Positions 28,319 through 36,552 of a DNA stretch of 64,000 nucleotides are shown here, one piece after another. This stretch comes from Ralstonia thomasii (GTDB lineage Bacteria > Pseudomonadota > Gammaproteobacteria > Burkholderiales > Burkholderiaceae). The position numbers and the translations under genes are program-made. The stretch is taken from assembly GCF_958405895.1 (NCBI RefSeq), contig NZ_CATZAR010000010.1; one strand, given 5' to 3'. Position 1 is the stretch's first letter; every line of letters begins with the position of its first letter. The notes under the pieces were generated by a model that saw only the letters and a program-made list of their open reading frames with translations, did not search any database and had not been told where the DNA came from.

Positions 28319-30334
28319 ATGCGCTTGCCGTGCGCGCTGCTCGACCCGAGCCGAATTGCGCAAATGTTTGCGGTGGCGGTTACGTCGCTTTCCACAACAG
28401 CGCTGGCCCAAACAGACGCGACAGACCTGACCGCGTTGCCTATCGAACAACTCATGCAGGTGCAGGTCGTCACCGGCGCATCCAAGTACGCGCAAGCCGC
28501 GAATGAGGCGCCCGCCAACGTTTCGGTCATTACCGCGGCGGACATCAAAGCCTATGGCTGGCGCACGCTGGCCGACATCCTGGGGAGCCTTCCAGGGCTC
28601 TACACCAACTACGATCGCAGCTACAACACGCTTGGGGCGCGCGGCTTTCTGCGGGCGGGCGACTACGACACCCGCTTCCTGTTGCTGATCGACGGCCATC
28701 GCACCAACGATCCGATCTTCGATCAGGCAGCCGTCGGGACCGAAGCCATCCTCAACGTCGACCTGATCGAGCGGGTGGAGTACGTGCCCGGAGCGGGCTC
28801 GGCGGTGTACGGGTCGAACGCGCTGTTCGGTGTGATCAACATCATCACCAAGCGCGGCCGTGACATCGACGGCGTGCAGGCCAGTGCATCGACCGGCAGC
28901 GCCAATGCGCGCGATGCCCGCCTGACGTGGGGCAAGCGAGCCGAGAACGGTGCCGAGTGGCTGCTGTCGGCCAGCGTGAGCGATGCCCCGGGCCGCGACC
29001 TGTACTTTGCCGAGTTCAATCAGCCCGGCGTGAGTGACGGTGTGGCCCGCGGCATGGATTTCGACCGCGCCAAGCGTCTGTTTGCCAAGGGCAGTTTCGG
29101 CGAGTTCGGGATGACCTTCGGCTACGTCGATCGGACGAAGGGCGTGCCCACTGCGCCGTACAACCAGAGCTTCAACGACCCGCGCTCGCGCGCTGTCGAT
29201 ACGCGGCAGATATTCAACGGCACCTGGCAGCACGCACTGGACGACACGACCGACGTGTCTGCGCGGCTATTCTGGGGGCGGTATGCGTCGCTGGGCGATT
29301 ACACGTACAACCCGCCCCCGGCCGGCATCAACCGCGATGTGTTCGATACCGCGTGGTACGGCACGGAACTCAAGCTCGTGACGCGCCGTATCGAACGCCA
29401 TACGCTGGTCATGGGTACCGAGCTGCAACGGGATTACCGTGATGCAATGCGTAATTTCGATACGGTGCCCTACGTCAGTTACCTGGACGACCATCGCACC
29501 AACAACCGCGTGGGCGCATACGTGCAGGACCAATTCATGCTCCATCCGGATTGGGTGCTGGATACGGGCCTGCGCTACGACCATACGAGCTTCACGCCGG
29601 GCATCTTCAGCCCACGTGTGGGCCTGATCTGGCATGCCGCCCCAACGACCACCGTCAAGGCGATCTACGGCATGGCCTATCGCGCGCCGAACGATTACGA
29701 ATTGAACTATCAGAGCAGTGCCCCCGGCGGCCAGCAGGCTACCCACGGGCTGTCGGCCGAACGCATCCGTACGTATGAAGCGGTTGTCGAACAGCAAGTT
29801 GCCGCAGGCGGCAAAGCCACGTTGTCGGTGTTTCAGAACAACGTTTCCAACCTGATCAGCCAGAGCGAAGACCCGAACACCGGGCTGCTCTTCTTCAGCA
29901 ACGTGGCGCGCGTGCGCACACGGGGCGCAGAACTCGGCTACGAGCAGAACTGGCCGGGCGGCACGCGCCTGCGCACGAGCTACAGCTTCCAGCGTTCCGA
30001 AGACATCGACAGCGGCCAGACGCTGGCCAATTCGCCGCGTCACATGCTCAAGATCAATGCCACCGCGCCCGTGTGGCGTGACGACTGGCGCGCAGGGATC
30101 GAGGCGCGATACATCAGTAACCGGCTGACGACCACGGGCCAAGTGGGCGGTTACTGGATCGCCAACCTGACCTTGCTGGCGGCGCAGCTGGCACCCAATC
30201 TGGAGATGTCGGCCAGCGTCTACAACCTGTTCGATCGACGCTACGCCGATCCGGCCGGGCCGGAGCAACCGCAGCCATCCATCGAGCAGGATGGCCGTAC
30301 TTTTCGCGTGAAATTTACCTACACCTTCCGATGA
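28319..30334 (+). CDS. TonB-dependent outer-membrane receptor
   Basis: A TonB-dependent receptor of about 671 aa. A signal peptide (MFAVAVTSLSTTALAQ at its end) is followed by the plug domain (ASKYAQAANEAPANVSVITA, then LADILGSLPGLYTNYDR) and a 22-strand barrel ending in RTFRVKFTYTFR with the usual terminal aromatic residue. The N-terminus is uncertain; the frame extends to 28235, but ATG 28319 gives a better signal peptide. It overlaps the YfiR-like gene by 4 nt. No cobalamin riboswitch or Fur-like box was recognised upstream, and the ligand is unknown. Confidence 0.85.
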   Translation: MRLPCALLDPSRIAQMFAVAVTSLSTTALAQTDATDLTALPIEQLMQVQVVTGASKYAQAANEAPANVSVITAADIKAYGWRTLADILGSLPGLYTNYDRSYNTLGARGFLRAGDYDTRFLLLIDGHRTNDPIFDQAAVGTEAILNVDLIERVEYVPGAGSAVYGSNALFGVINIITKRGRDIDGVQASASTGSANARDARLTWGKRAENGAEWLLSASVSDAPGRDLYFAEFNQPGVSDGVARGMDFDRAKRLFAKGSFGEFGMTFGYVDRTKGVPTAPYNQSFNDPRSRAVDTRQIFNGTWQHALDDTTDVSARLFWGRYASLGDYTYNPPPAGINRDVFDTAWYGTELKLVTRRIERHTLVMGTELQRDYRDAMRNFDTVPYVSYLDDHRTNNRVGAYVQDQFMLHPDWVLDTGLRYDHTSFTPGIFSPRVGLIWHAAPTTTVKAIYGMAYRAPNDYELNYQSSAPGGQQATHGLSAERIRTYEAVVEQQVAAGGKATLSVFQNNVSNLISQSEDPNTGLLFFSNVARVRTRGAELGYEQNWPGGTRLRTSYSFQRSEDIDSGQTLANSPRHMLKINATAPVWRDDWRAGIEARYISNRLTTTGQVGGYWIANLTLLAAQLAPNLEMSASVYNLFDRRYADPAGPEQPQPSIEQDGRTFRVKFTYTFR

Positions 30335-30903
30335 ACACCCCGCACGGCACTGTCCGACGCGCCCGAAGACCAGGCCCGCGCAGGTTATGTGCGGCGCTGG
30401 GCGCCGTGCTGGCTGGCGTGGTGTGCATGGGCGCCACGCACGCGCAGATGCAGGCCAGCGAGGTGCAGGTCAAGGCAGCGTTCATCTACAACTTTGCGCT
30501 GTTCACCAACTGGCCGGCCGATGCCATCCAGGCCGACGCCCCGATGGTGTTGTGCGTGACAGCACAGCATCCGTTGCAGGCAGCCTTGGAAAAACTGACA
30601 GGAAAACCCGTGCGCGGACACCGCCTGGAAATCCGAAAGATCAATGACGGTACCGTTGCCGGCTGCCATGTCCTGGTGTTTGATGCGCGTGCTTCGAACG
30701 GCGTGCGTGTCGATCCGGCCACGCCCATGCTGACGGTGTCCGACAGCCCTAAAAACCAGCGCGCACCCGGCAACCCCGAACCGATGATCGCGTTGACGCT
30801 GCATGACGATCGCGTGGTCTTCGACATCGATGCAGTGGCCGCGCGGCAAGCCCATCTGCAACTCAGCTCACAACTGCTGCGCCTGGCGAGGACCGTGCAA
30901 TGA
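30331..30903 (+). CDS. YfiR-like (DUF4154) periplasmic protein
   Basis: A 190-aa exported protein. A basic N-terminus (RRARRPGPRR) and hydrophobic core (AALGAVLAGVVCMGATHAQ) form a signal peptide. The mature part starts ASEVQVKAAFIYNFALFTNW, the hallmark of the YfiR/DUF4154 family, and ends with HLQLSSQLLRLAR, also conserved. In Pseudomonas, YfiR is the periplasmic repressor of the diguanylate cyclase YfiN. Here it overlaps the upstream receptor gene and the downstream GGDEF/EAL gene by 4 nt each, so it probably links the receptor to that enzyme. Confidence 0.86.
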   Translation: MNTPHGTVRRARRPGPRRLCAALGAVLAGVVCMGATHAQMQASEVQVKAAFIYNFALFTNWPADAIQADAPMVLCVTAQHPLQAALEKLTGKPVRGHRLEIRKINDGTVAGCHVLVFDARASNGVRVDPATPMLTVSDSPKNQRAPGNPEPMIALTLHDDRVVFDIDAVAARQAHLQLSSQLLRLARTVQ

Positions 30904-32912
30904 GCCTGTACGTTACGACCCCTCGGCCCCGCCTGGGGCACTCCATGGTGCGAGCCAATATGGCCGGTGCCGGTGCGGCACTGACCATTGCCGGCTTCCT
31001 GCTCATCGTGTTCCAGTTCATCGCGCTGCATGCGGCGCTGGTGCGCGATGTGCACGTGCAGGCGCGCATCGTCGGTGCCAACAGCGTGGCCGCGCTGCTT
31101 TTCAATGACCGCCGCGCGGCAGAAGAAACGCTGGGCGCTCTGGAGGCATCGCCGTCACTGCGCGCTGCTGGCATTTTCAGCGCGCTGCGCAAGCCGCTGG
31201 CGCTGTATCAGCACGGCGATGCCGCGCCCGTCCGGGCACCCGATGCCGCCATGCTGCGCGAGTCGGCTGTATCGACGCTCACCACGCTGGAGGTGGTGGA
31301 GCCCGTGGAATCGGAGCGCCGCGTGATCGGCTACGTGGTGGTGCGCTCCAGCCTGAGCGAGCTGTACATGCAACTGCTCGGCTATGCGGTGCTGACCGTA
31401 TCGGTGGGCATCGGTGCAATGGGCCTCGCGTATCTGGTGATCGCCCGCATGCGCCGCGCGGTGCTGCAGGCAGAGGCGCACCTGGACTACCTGGCCCACA
31501 TCGATTCGGTGACGGAACTGCCGAACCGGCACGCCTTCAACGAACGCCTGCAGGTGTCGCTCAAGCGCGCAGGCCAGACGGGGGCGGTTGGGCTGCTCCT
31601 GCTGGATCTGGACAACTTCAAGGTCGTCAATGACACGCTGGGCCACAACAATGGCGACCGCCTGCTGCGCCAGGTTGCACGGCGGCTTAACGACGTGATC
31701 GAGCAGGCCAACCTGCGCGCCGTGCTGTGCCGCATCGGCGGAGACGAGTTCGCGGTGATCGCAGAGTTGTCGGGCCGTGCACAGATTGCCGAGACAGAAG
31801 CAGCAACGCTGGCCGATGGGTTGGCCAAGCGCATTCTTGCCGCGCTGGGGGCGCCGTTTTCACTCGACCTGCATCAGATCTACGTCACGGCCAGCGTGGG
31901 CGTGAGCCTGTATCCGCATGACGCACGTGACGTGCAGGTGCTCACGCGCAACGCCGACACGGCGATGTATCACGCCAAGAACCACGGCAAGAATGCGGCC
32001 GCCAGCTTTACGTCGGAGATGGACCAGCAGGCGCGCCGCCGCCTGCGCGTGGAAGCCGATCTGCGCCGGGCGCTCGACCGCGAAGAGTTGTTGCTGGCCT
32101 ACCAGCCGCAGGTGCGCCTGAGCACCGACGATGCTCACGACGCGGTGATCTCCAGGGCGAACGTCTACGGCGTGGAAGCACTGGTGCGCTGGCGCCATCC
32201 CGAGATCGGGCTGATTGGCCCGGGCGAGTTCATCGCCGTGGCGGAAGAAACCGGGCTGATCGTGCCGCTTGGCCTGTGGGTGCTGCGTACCGCGTGCCAA
32301 CAGGCGGTGCGCTGGATGCGCGAAGACGGCGTCACGCTGCGGGTGGCCGTCAACCTGTCGGCTCGGCAGACGCGCGACCCGGCGCTCGTGGAAAACGTCA
32401 TGGACGTGCTGCGCGAAACCGGTATGCCGCCGCATCAGCTCGAGCTCGAAATTACGGAGAGCGTGCTGATGGAAGACATCGAAGCCAACATCGCGCTGCT
32501 CGAATCCCTGCACGCGGCCGGCATCAGCCTGTCGATCGACGATTTCGGCACCGGGTATTCGTCGCTGGCGTATCTGCAGCGTTTTCCGATCCAGAAGCTC
32601 AAGATCGACCGCAACTTTGTGCAGCGCATGCCCGGCGACGGCGAAGCCATTGCAGGCGCGGTGATCGCCATGGCCCACAGCCTGCGCATGCAGGTGGTGG
32701 CCGAAGGCGTGGAAGACCCCGAGCAGCTCGCGTTGCTGCGCGACGCCGGCTGCGACCTGGGGCAGGGCTACCTGTTCTCGCGCCCGCAGCAAGCCGACGC
32801 GTTGATGGCCTGGCTCAACCGACTGGACAACGCTGCGGACAGCGGCACCGCTGCGTATGCCGAAGAGGAGGTGGTGCCGAGCGCGTCGTTGCCGTCGTCG
32901 TTGGCGGGGTAG
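30900..32912 (+). CDS. membrane GGDEF/EAL protein with periplasmic sensor (CHASE8-like)
   Basis: A 670-aa protein with a membrane segment near residues 20-45, a periplasmic domain (QARIVGANSVAALLFNDRRA, CHASE8-like) to about 155, a second membrane segment, then a cytoplasmic GGDEF domain (RIGGDEF, motif at 280-284) and an EAL domain (GVEALVRW, EAL at 426-428). The EAL site keeps SIDDFGTGYSSLAYL and KLKIDR, so phosphodiesterase activity is plausible. The position of the RxxD inhibitory site reads NLRA, so product inhibition of the cyclase looks lost. Third gene of the overlapping receptor operon. It is convergent with the EamA gene, 15 bp away. Confidence 0.9.
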   Translation: MSLYVTTPRPRLGHSMVRANMAGAGAALTIAGFLLIVFQFIALHAALVRDVHVQARIVGANSVAALLFNDRRAAEETLGALEASPSLRAAGIFSALRKPLALYQHGDAAPVRAPDAAMLRESAVSTLTTLEVVEPVESERRVIGYVVVRSSLSELYMQLLGYAVLTVSVGIGAMGLAYLVIARMRRAVLQAEAHLDYLAHIDSVTELPNRHAFNERLQVSLKRAGQTGAVGLLLLDLDNFKVVNDTLGHNNGDRLLRQVARRLNDVIEQANLRAVLCRIGGDEFAVIAELSGRAQIAETEAATLADGLAKRILAALGAPFSLDLHQIYVTASVGVSLYPHDARDVQVLTRNADTAMYHAKNHGKNAAASFTSEMDQQARRRLRVEADLRRALDREELLLAYQPQVRLSTDDAHDAVISRANVYGVEALVRWRHPEIGLIGPGEFIAVAEETGLIVPLGLWVLRTACQQAVRWMREDGVTLRVAVNLSARQTRDPALVENVMDVLRETGMPPHQLELEITESVLMEDIEANIALLESLHAAGISLSIDDFGTGYSSLAYLQRFPIQKLKIDRNFVQRMPGDGEAIAGAVIAMAHSLRMQVVAEGVEDPEQLALLRDAGCDLGQGYLFSRPQQADALMAWLNRLDNAADSGTAAYAEEEVVPSASLPSSLAG

Positions 32913-32927
32913 CAGCTATACAGACGC

Positions 32928-33815
32928 TCAAGCAGCCGCCCGTCGCGCCGCCCGCGTAGCCCCGGCCGTCAGCACGACCACGGCCGCGAGGATGATGCCC
33001 GTGGCGCCCAGCGTCTGCGGCGCGACCACTTCATCGGCGAGCCATGCGCCCATCAGCAGGGCGATGGGCGGGTTCACATACACATAGCTTGTCGCCATGA
33101 CGGTGGACACGCGTTCCACCAGCGCCATGTAGGCCGTGAATGCGATGGCCGAACCGAACACCACAAGGTAGCCCCACGCAAGCGCGGCGTGCATGCCGAT
33201 GTGGCTGGGCCACGCTTCGCCGGTGAGCAGGCTGAGCACCACGAGCGCCACGCCGCCAAAGGCCATCTCCAGTACAAAGGCCGTCATGCCCTTGGGCATG
33301 TCGATGCGCTTGGAGAGCTGCGAGCCGAACGACCATGACGCAATGGCGGTGGTCAGCGCCAGCACGCCGACCGTGCTGGCCTGAAACTCCGCTCCGCGAA
33401 ACAGCACCGCAATCCCGATGCTGCCCAGCGCGATGGCGCCAATCTCATATGCACGCAGGCGGCCGCCGGCCAGCAGCGTCCAGAGTGTGGAGAACAGCGG
33501 CATCGACGCGATCATCACCGTGGTCGCACCCGACGAGATGGTCTGCTCGGCCACCGCCGTCATGCCCATGCCGCCCACCAGCATGAACGCGCCGATCAGC
33601 GCGCAGTTGCGGACCTGGCGCAAGGTTGGCCGCTCTTCGGGCTGCTTGCGCTGTCGCAGGATGACCAGCGGGGCGAGCAGCAACGCCGCAGCCAGAAAAC
33701 GCGAGCCCATCATCAGAAAGGGCGGCAGATCGGTCAGCGCAAAACGGATGGCGAGATACGTTGTGCCCCACACCACGTAGGTGATGAGCAGGCACAGGGC
33801 GATGAAGGGGGACAT
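32928..33815 (-). CDS. EamA/DMT-family permease
   Basis: A 295-aa inner-membrane transporter of the drug/metabolite (EamA) family. Ten hydrophobic segments form two homologous halves; the first begins MSPFIALCLLITYVVWGTTY and the second ends NPPIALLMGAWLADEVVAP. Members export amino acids and small metabolites, and the substrate cannot be predicted here. It is transcribed leftward from 33815, so the phased repeat array at 33934-34186 sits in its upstream region. Confidence 0.85.
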   Translation of the reverse strand: MSPFIALCLLITYVVWGTTYLAIRFALTDLPPFLMMGSRFLAAALLLAPLVILRQRKQPEERPTLRQVRNCALIGAFMLVGGMGMTAVAEQTISSGATTVMIASMPLFSTLWTLLAGGRLRAYEIGAIALGSIGIAVLFRGAEFQASTVGVLALTTAIASWSFGSQLSKRIDMPKGMTAFVLEMAFGGVALVVLSLLTGEAWPSHIGMHAALAWGYLVVFGSAIAFTAYMALVERVSTVMATSYVYVNPPIALLMGAWLADEVVAPQTLGATGIILAAVVVLTAGATRAARRAAA

Positions 33816-33933
33816 GACGGAACCTCTGCGAGGAAGTCCCGATGCTACTCAAGGCGGCCTTATGCGCAAAACGAGTTTTGTTATCGCTCGTTGTGAGCAT
33901 TGTTAGCAAGCAAGTGAGCTGAGGCGTATGTGG

Positions 33934-34186
33934 GTTTGAGACTGCCATCACGCGGTTCCACACCTCGCGCTCGGAGTGATGAACCCCGCGTGCCGAGTTT
34001 GGAACCCCATGCACGGCGTTCAGAACCTCAATGTCGGTGTTCGAAGTACGAGATATCGAGGTTCGGAACGACGCCGGTCACGTTCCGAACGCCGACGGTG
34101 GAGTTCGGAACCGCAAGCATGGAGTGTCCAACCCCAACGGTCGGGTTCGGAACGCCAAGCCTGACGTTCCGAACCTTGCAGGCCAG
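33934..34186. repeat. 12-unit, 21-bp-phased array of a 9-bp palindromic core
   Basis: The palindrome-like core GTTCGGAAC (or GTTCCGAAC) recurs at 33934, 33955, 33976, 33997, 34018, 34039, 34061, 34082, 34103, 34124, 34145 and 34166: ten steps of 21 bp and one of 22. Six of the twelve (34018, 34061, 34082, 34103, 34145, 34166) match the core exactly or with one change; the others diverge at up to three or four positions. The 12-bp spacers follow a weak consensus, roughly CCCAAGCNTGGA. Twelve units plus the one extra base end exactly at 34186, against the stop codon of the rhodanese gene (34187). 21 bp is two helical turns, so all cores face the same side of the DNA. It lies upstream of the leftward EamA gene. 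No protein is assigned to it. Confidence 0.9.
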
Positions 34187-35836
34187 TCAGATGACCCGGA
34201 ACCCGTGCGTTCCGTCGCGCCGCAGCTGCTCGACCAGCCCGAACTCCCAATCGAGATAGGCCTGCATCGCGGTACGCGGTGCGCTCGTGCCTTCATACGG
34301 GCGGCGGTAGCGGTCGATGCGGTCTGAGGCCAGGCGGGTCTCGCCGGTTTCAATGGGCAGGCCGGCGGCCACCCATGTTGCAGTGCCTCCGTCGAGCACC
34401 CACACCTCGGCCTGCGTCAGCTTGGCAAGGTCGGCGGCGGCAAAGCGGGCGAGCTGGCTGGAGCCGCACGTCAGCACGTAGCGGCGGGCCGCCGGGATGC
34501 GCGCCAGCGCTGCGGGCAAGTCTGAGCGTACAGCAAACCACGCACCCGGAATATGCCGCGCAACGTAGTTGGCGCTGCGCGTGACGTCGATGACGGCGGT
34601 GTCGCCCGCTTCCAGCCAGCCGGCCAGGGCGCGGGCGTCGACCGTGCGCACGGCGGGGAGCGGCGGGGCAGGTGTCTGCCACGTCCCGGTGACGCTGCGC
34701 GCGCTCGCGTCGACCGGATCGACGACATAAACCTCCCAGCCCATCTGTGCGAGCCACGAGGCGGACATGTCGGCGCGCACGCCGTCGTCATCGGCCAGAA
34801 CGATGCGCGCGCCGCGCACGGCGGCGGTGTGATCGGTTTCCTGCACGAGCTGGCCGCCGGGCGCGCTGGCAAAGCCGGGCAGGTGGCCGGTGGCATATTC
34901 CTCGGGTGTGCGCACGTCGAGCTTGTAGACCGTGCGGTCCGGGGTCTCGAGTTTGGCAACCTCAGCCAGCGCAATGCGCGGCACGTTGGCGCGTTCGGCC
35001 ACGGCGCGCGCATCGGCCTGTGCCTGCGCGCGTGATTCGGCAGACACGTCCTGCGGATGACGGCGGTTGGCGCCATGGTCCAGCACCTGATCGGCCAGCA
35101 GCCAGCCGATGGTGCCATTGCGCAGTGCCGCCACCGGGTTGGGGATGCCGGCATTCACCAGCGATTGCGTGCCGATGATGCTGCGCGTGCGTCCCGCGCA
35201 ATTGACGATGACCTGCGTGCTCGGGTCCGGTGCCAGCTCGCGGATGCGCAACACCAGCTCGGCACCCGGCACGCTCGTCGCCGTGGGGATGCTCATGGTC
35301 TGAAACTCTTCATAGCGGCGCGAATCGACGATCACCACGTCGCGCTTGGCATCAAGCAGCGCCTTGACCTCCTGCGCGCTGAGCGACGGCGTGTGGCGGT
35401 GCGCCTCCACGTATTCGCCAAAGGATTTGCTCGGCACGTTCACGTCTTGGAACACCTCGCCGCCGGCTGCGCGCCAGCCATCGAGTCCGCCTTCGAGCAG
35501 GTACACGCGCGTATAGCCGAGTTCAGCCAGCTTGGCCGCCGCGCGCGGGGCGAGGTCCACGCCATCGTGCACGCCGTACAGCACGATCAACGTGTCGCGG
35601 CGCGGAATGCGCGACCACGCTTCCAACTCCAGCCGGGAGAGCGGCAGGTTGGCTGCCCATAGCGGATGCGCCTGGGCATACGGGTCTTCCTCGCGGACGT
35701 CGACCAGTGCAATCTCCTTGCGGGCCAGCAGGGCGGCGCGCACGTCGGCATACGCCAACGTCGGGACGTGGGTTTCGGCCAGCGGTGCAGCGACCGGCGA
35801 TTCGATGGCGTCGATAGCGTCGATGGTGGTACTCAT
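34187..35836 (-). CDS. four-domain rhodanese (sulfurtransferase) protein
   Basis: A 549-aa cytoplasmic protein of four rhodanese domains in tandem: about residues 25-130, 150-260, 285-380 and 395-505. Only domains 2 and 4 keep an active-site cysteine (VNCAGRTRSIIG, Cys213; LTCGSSQLARF, Cys457). In domains 1 and 3 the loop reads LYGVHDGVD and LADDDGVRA, without cysteine. The C-terminal 45 residues (PYEGTSAPRTAMQAYLDWE) are conserved in such fusions. It overlaps the cysteine-dioxygenase gene by 4 nt (ATGA), so the two are translationally coupled. The likely role is handling of sulfane sulfur or thiosulfate; the acceptor is unknown. Confidence 0.85.
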   Translation of the reverse strand: MSTTIDAIDAIESPVAAPLAETHVPTLAYADVRAALLARKEIALVDVREEDPYAQAHPLWAANLPLSRLELEAWSRIPRRDTLIVLYGVHDGVDLAPRAAAKLAELGYTRVYLLEGGLDGWRAAGGEVFQDVNVPSKSFGEYVEAHRHTPSLSAQEVKALLDAKRDVVIVDSRRYEEFQTMSIPTATSVPGAELVLRIRELAPDPSTQVIVNCAGRTRSIIGTQSLVNAGIPNPVAALRNGTIGWLLADQVLDHGANRRHPQDVSAESRAQAQADARAVAERANVPRIALAEVAKLETPDRTVYKLDVRTPEEYATGHLPGFASAPGGQLVQETDHTAAVRGARIVLADDDGVRADMSASWLAQMGWEVYVVDPVDASARSVTGTWQTPAPPLPAVRTVDARALAGWLEAGDTAVIDVTRSANYVARHIPGAWFAVRSDLPAALARIPAARRYVLTCGSSQLARFAAADLAKLTQAEVWVLDGGTATWVAAGLPIETGETRLASDRIDRYRRPYEGTSAPRTAMQAYLDWEFGLVEQLRRDGTHGFRVI

Positions 35837-36492
35837 GATGCGGGCGTGTCCTTGGAACGGTCCCAGAGATTGGGCAGATGGGTATTCGAATAGCCGGAGA
35901 CGAACGGCTTGCGCTCGCCGTCTTCCGTGTAGACGGAACGGTGGATGCCGCCGATGTTGCCGCCGTAGACGTGGATGCTGATCGAGGTGCGATCGTCAAA
36001 GGCGTTGTGCACGCGGTGGATGTCCCCCACGCGCGGCGAGACGTGTTCTACAGCGCCCGGCTCCAGGCGGATGGCCGGGCCGTCGGGTTGGGGTTTGCCT
36101 TGCGCGTCGAGCTTGAACGGCTGCGAGTATTCAGCGCCGCGCAGCATGCCGATCAGGCCCCACGTGGTGTGGTCGTGAATGGGTGTGCGCTGGCCCGGGC
36201 CCCAGACAAAGCTGACGATGGAAAAGCGCTCGCCGGAATCGGCATGCAGGAGGAACTGCTGGAAGTGCTCTGGGTGCGGCTGCGAGTATTCAGCGGGCAA
36301 CCAGTCGTCGCGGGCGACGAGCGCACCGAGCAGGGCACCGGCGCGCGAGAGGATTTCGGCTTCGGTCGGTTGCTGATCCAGCAGGCGCGACAGCGCCGTC
36401 ACGAACTCACGCAGCGGCGCGATGGACTGTGTTTGTACGGGTGCCGCAGAGGAAGCAGCAGCGGAAACGGTGGCGAGTGCAGGCGTGCTCAT
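35833..36492 (-). CDS. cysteine dioxygenase-like cupin (thiol dioxygenase)
   Basis: A 219-aa cupin of the cysteine dioxygenase type I family. Fe ligands are the His pair in PIHDHTTWG (His106, His108) and the later His in GDIHRVHNAF (His159). The fold and length fit bacterial Cdo or 3-mercaptopropionate dioxygenase; the Cys-Tyr cross-link cysteine of mammalian enzymes is not visible, as usual in bacteria, so the exact thiol is unresolved. It oxidises a thiol to a sulfinate. It lies between the flavoprotein gene (36553) and the rhodanese gene, all transcribed leftward. Confidence 0.85.
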   Translation of the reverse strand: MSTPALATVSAAASSAAPVQTQSIAPLREFVTALSRLLDQQPTEAEILSRAGALLGALVARDDWLPAEYSQPHPEHFQQFLLHADSGERFSIVSFVWGPGQRTPIHDHTTWGLIGMLRGAEYSQPFKLDAQGKPQPDGPAIRLEPGAVEHVSPRVGDIHRVHNAFDDRTSISIHVYGGNIGGIHRSVYTEDGERKPFVSGYSNTHLPNLWDRSKDTPAS

Positions 36493-36552
36493 CGACAGGT
36501 TCCTGGTGTGGGATTTTTGGGCATCTTGCTGGACTTGGTTGGCGGCGTCCAG

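Noticed and set aside
33934..34186. CRISPR array
   Set aside because: Only 9 bp are conserved, units are 21 bp, spacers share a consensus, and no cas gene is present.
34031..34327. Small repeat protein read through the 21-bp array
   Set aside because: It runs into antisense rhodanese sequence, has no ribosome-binding site, and the frame is shifted by the 22-bp step.
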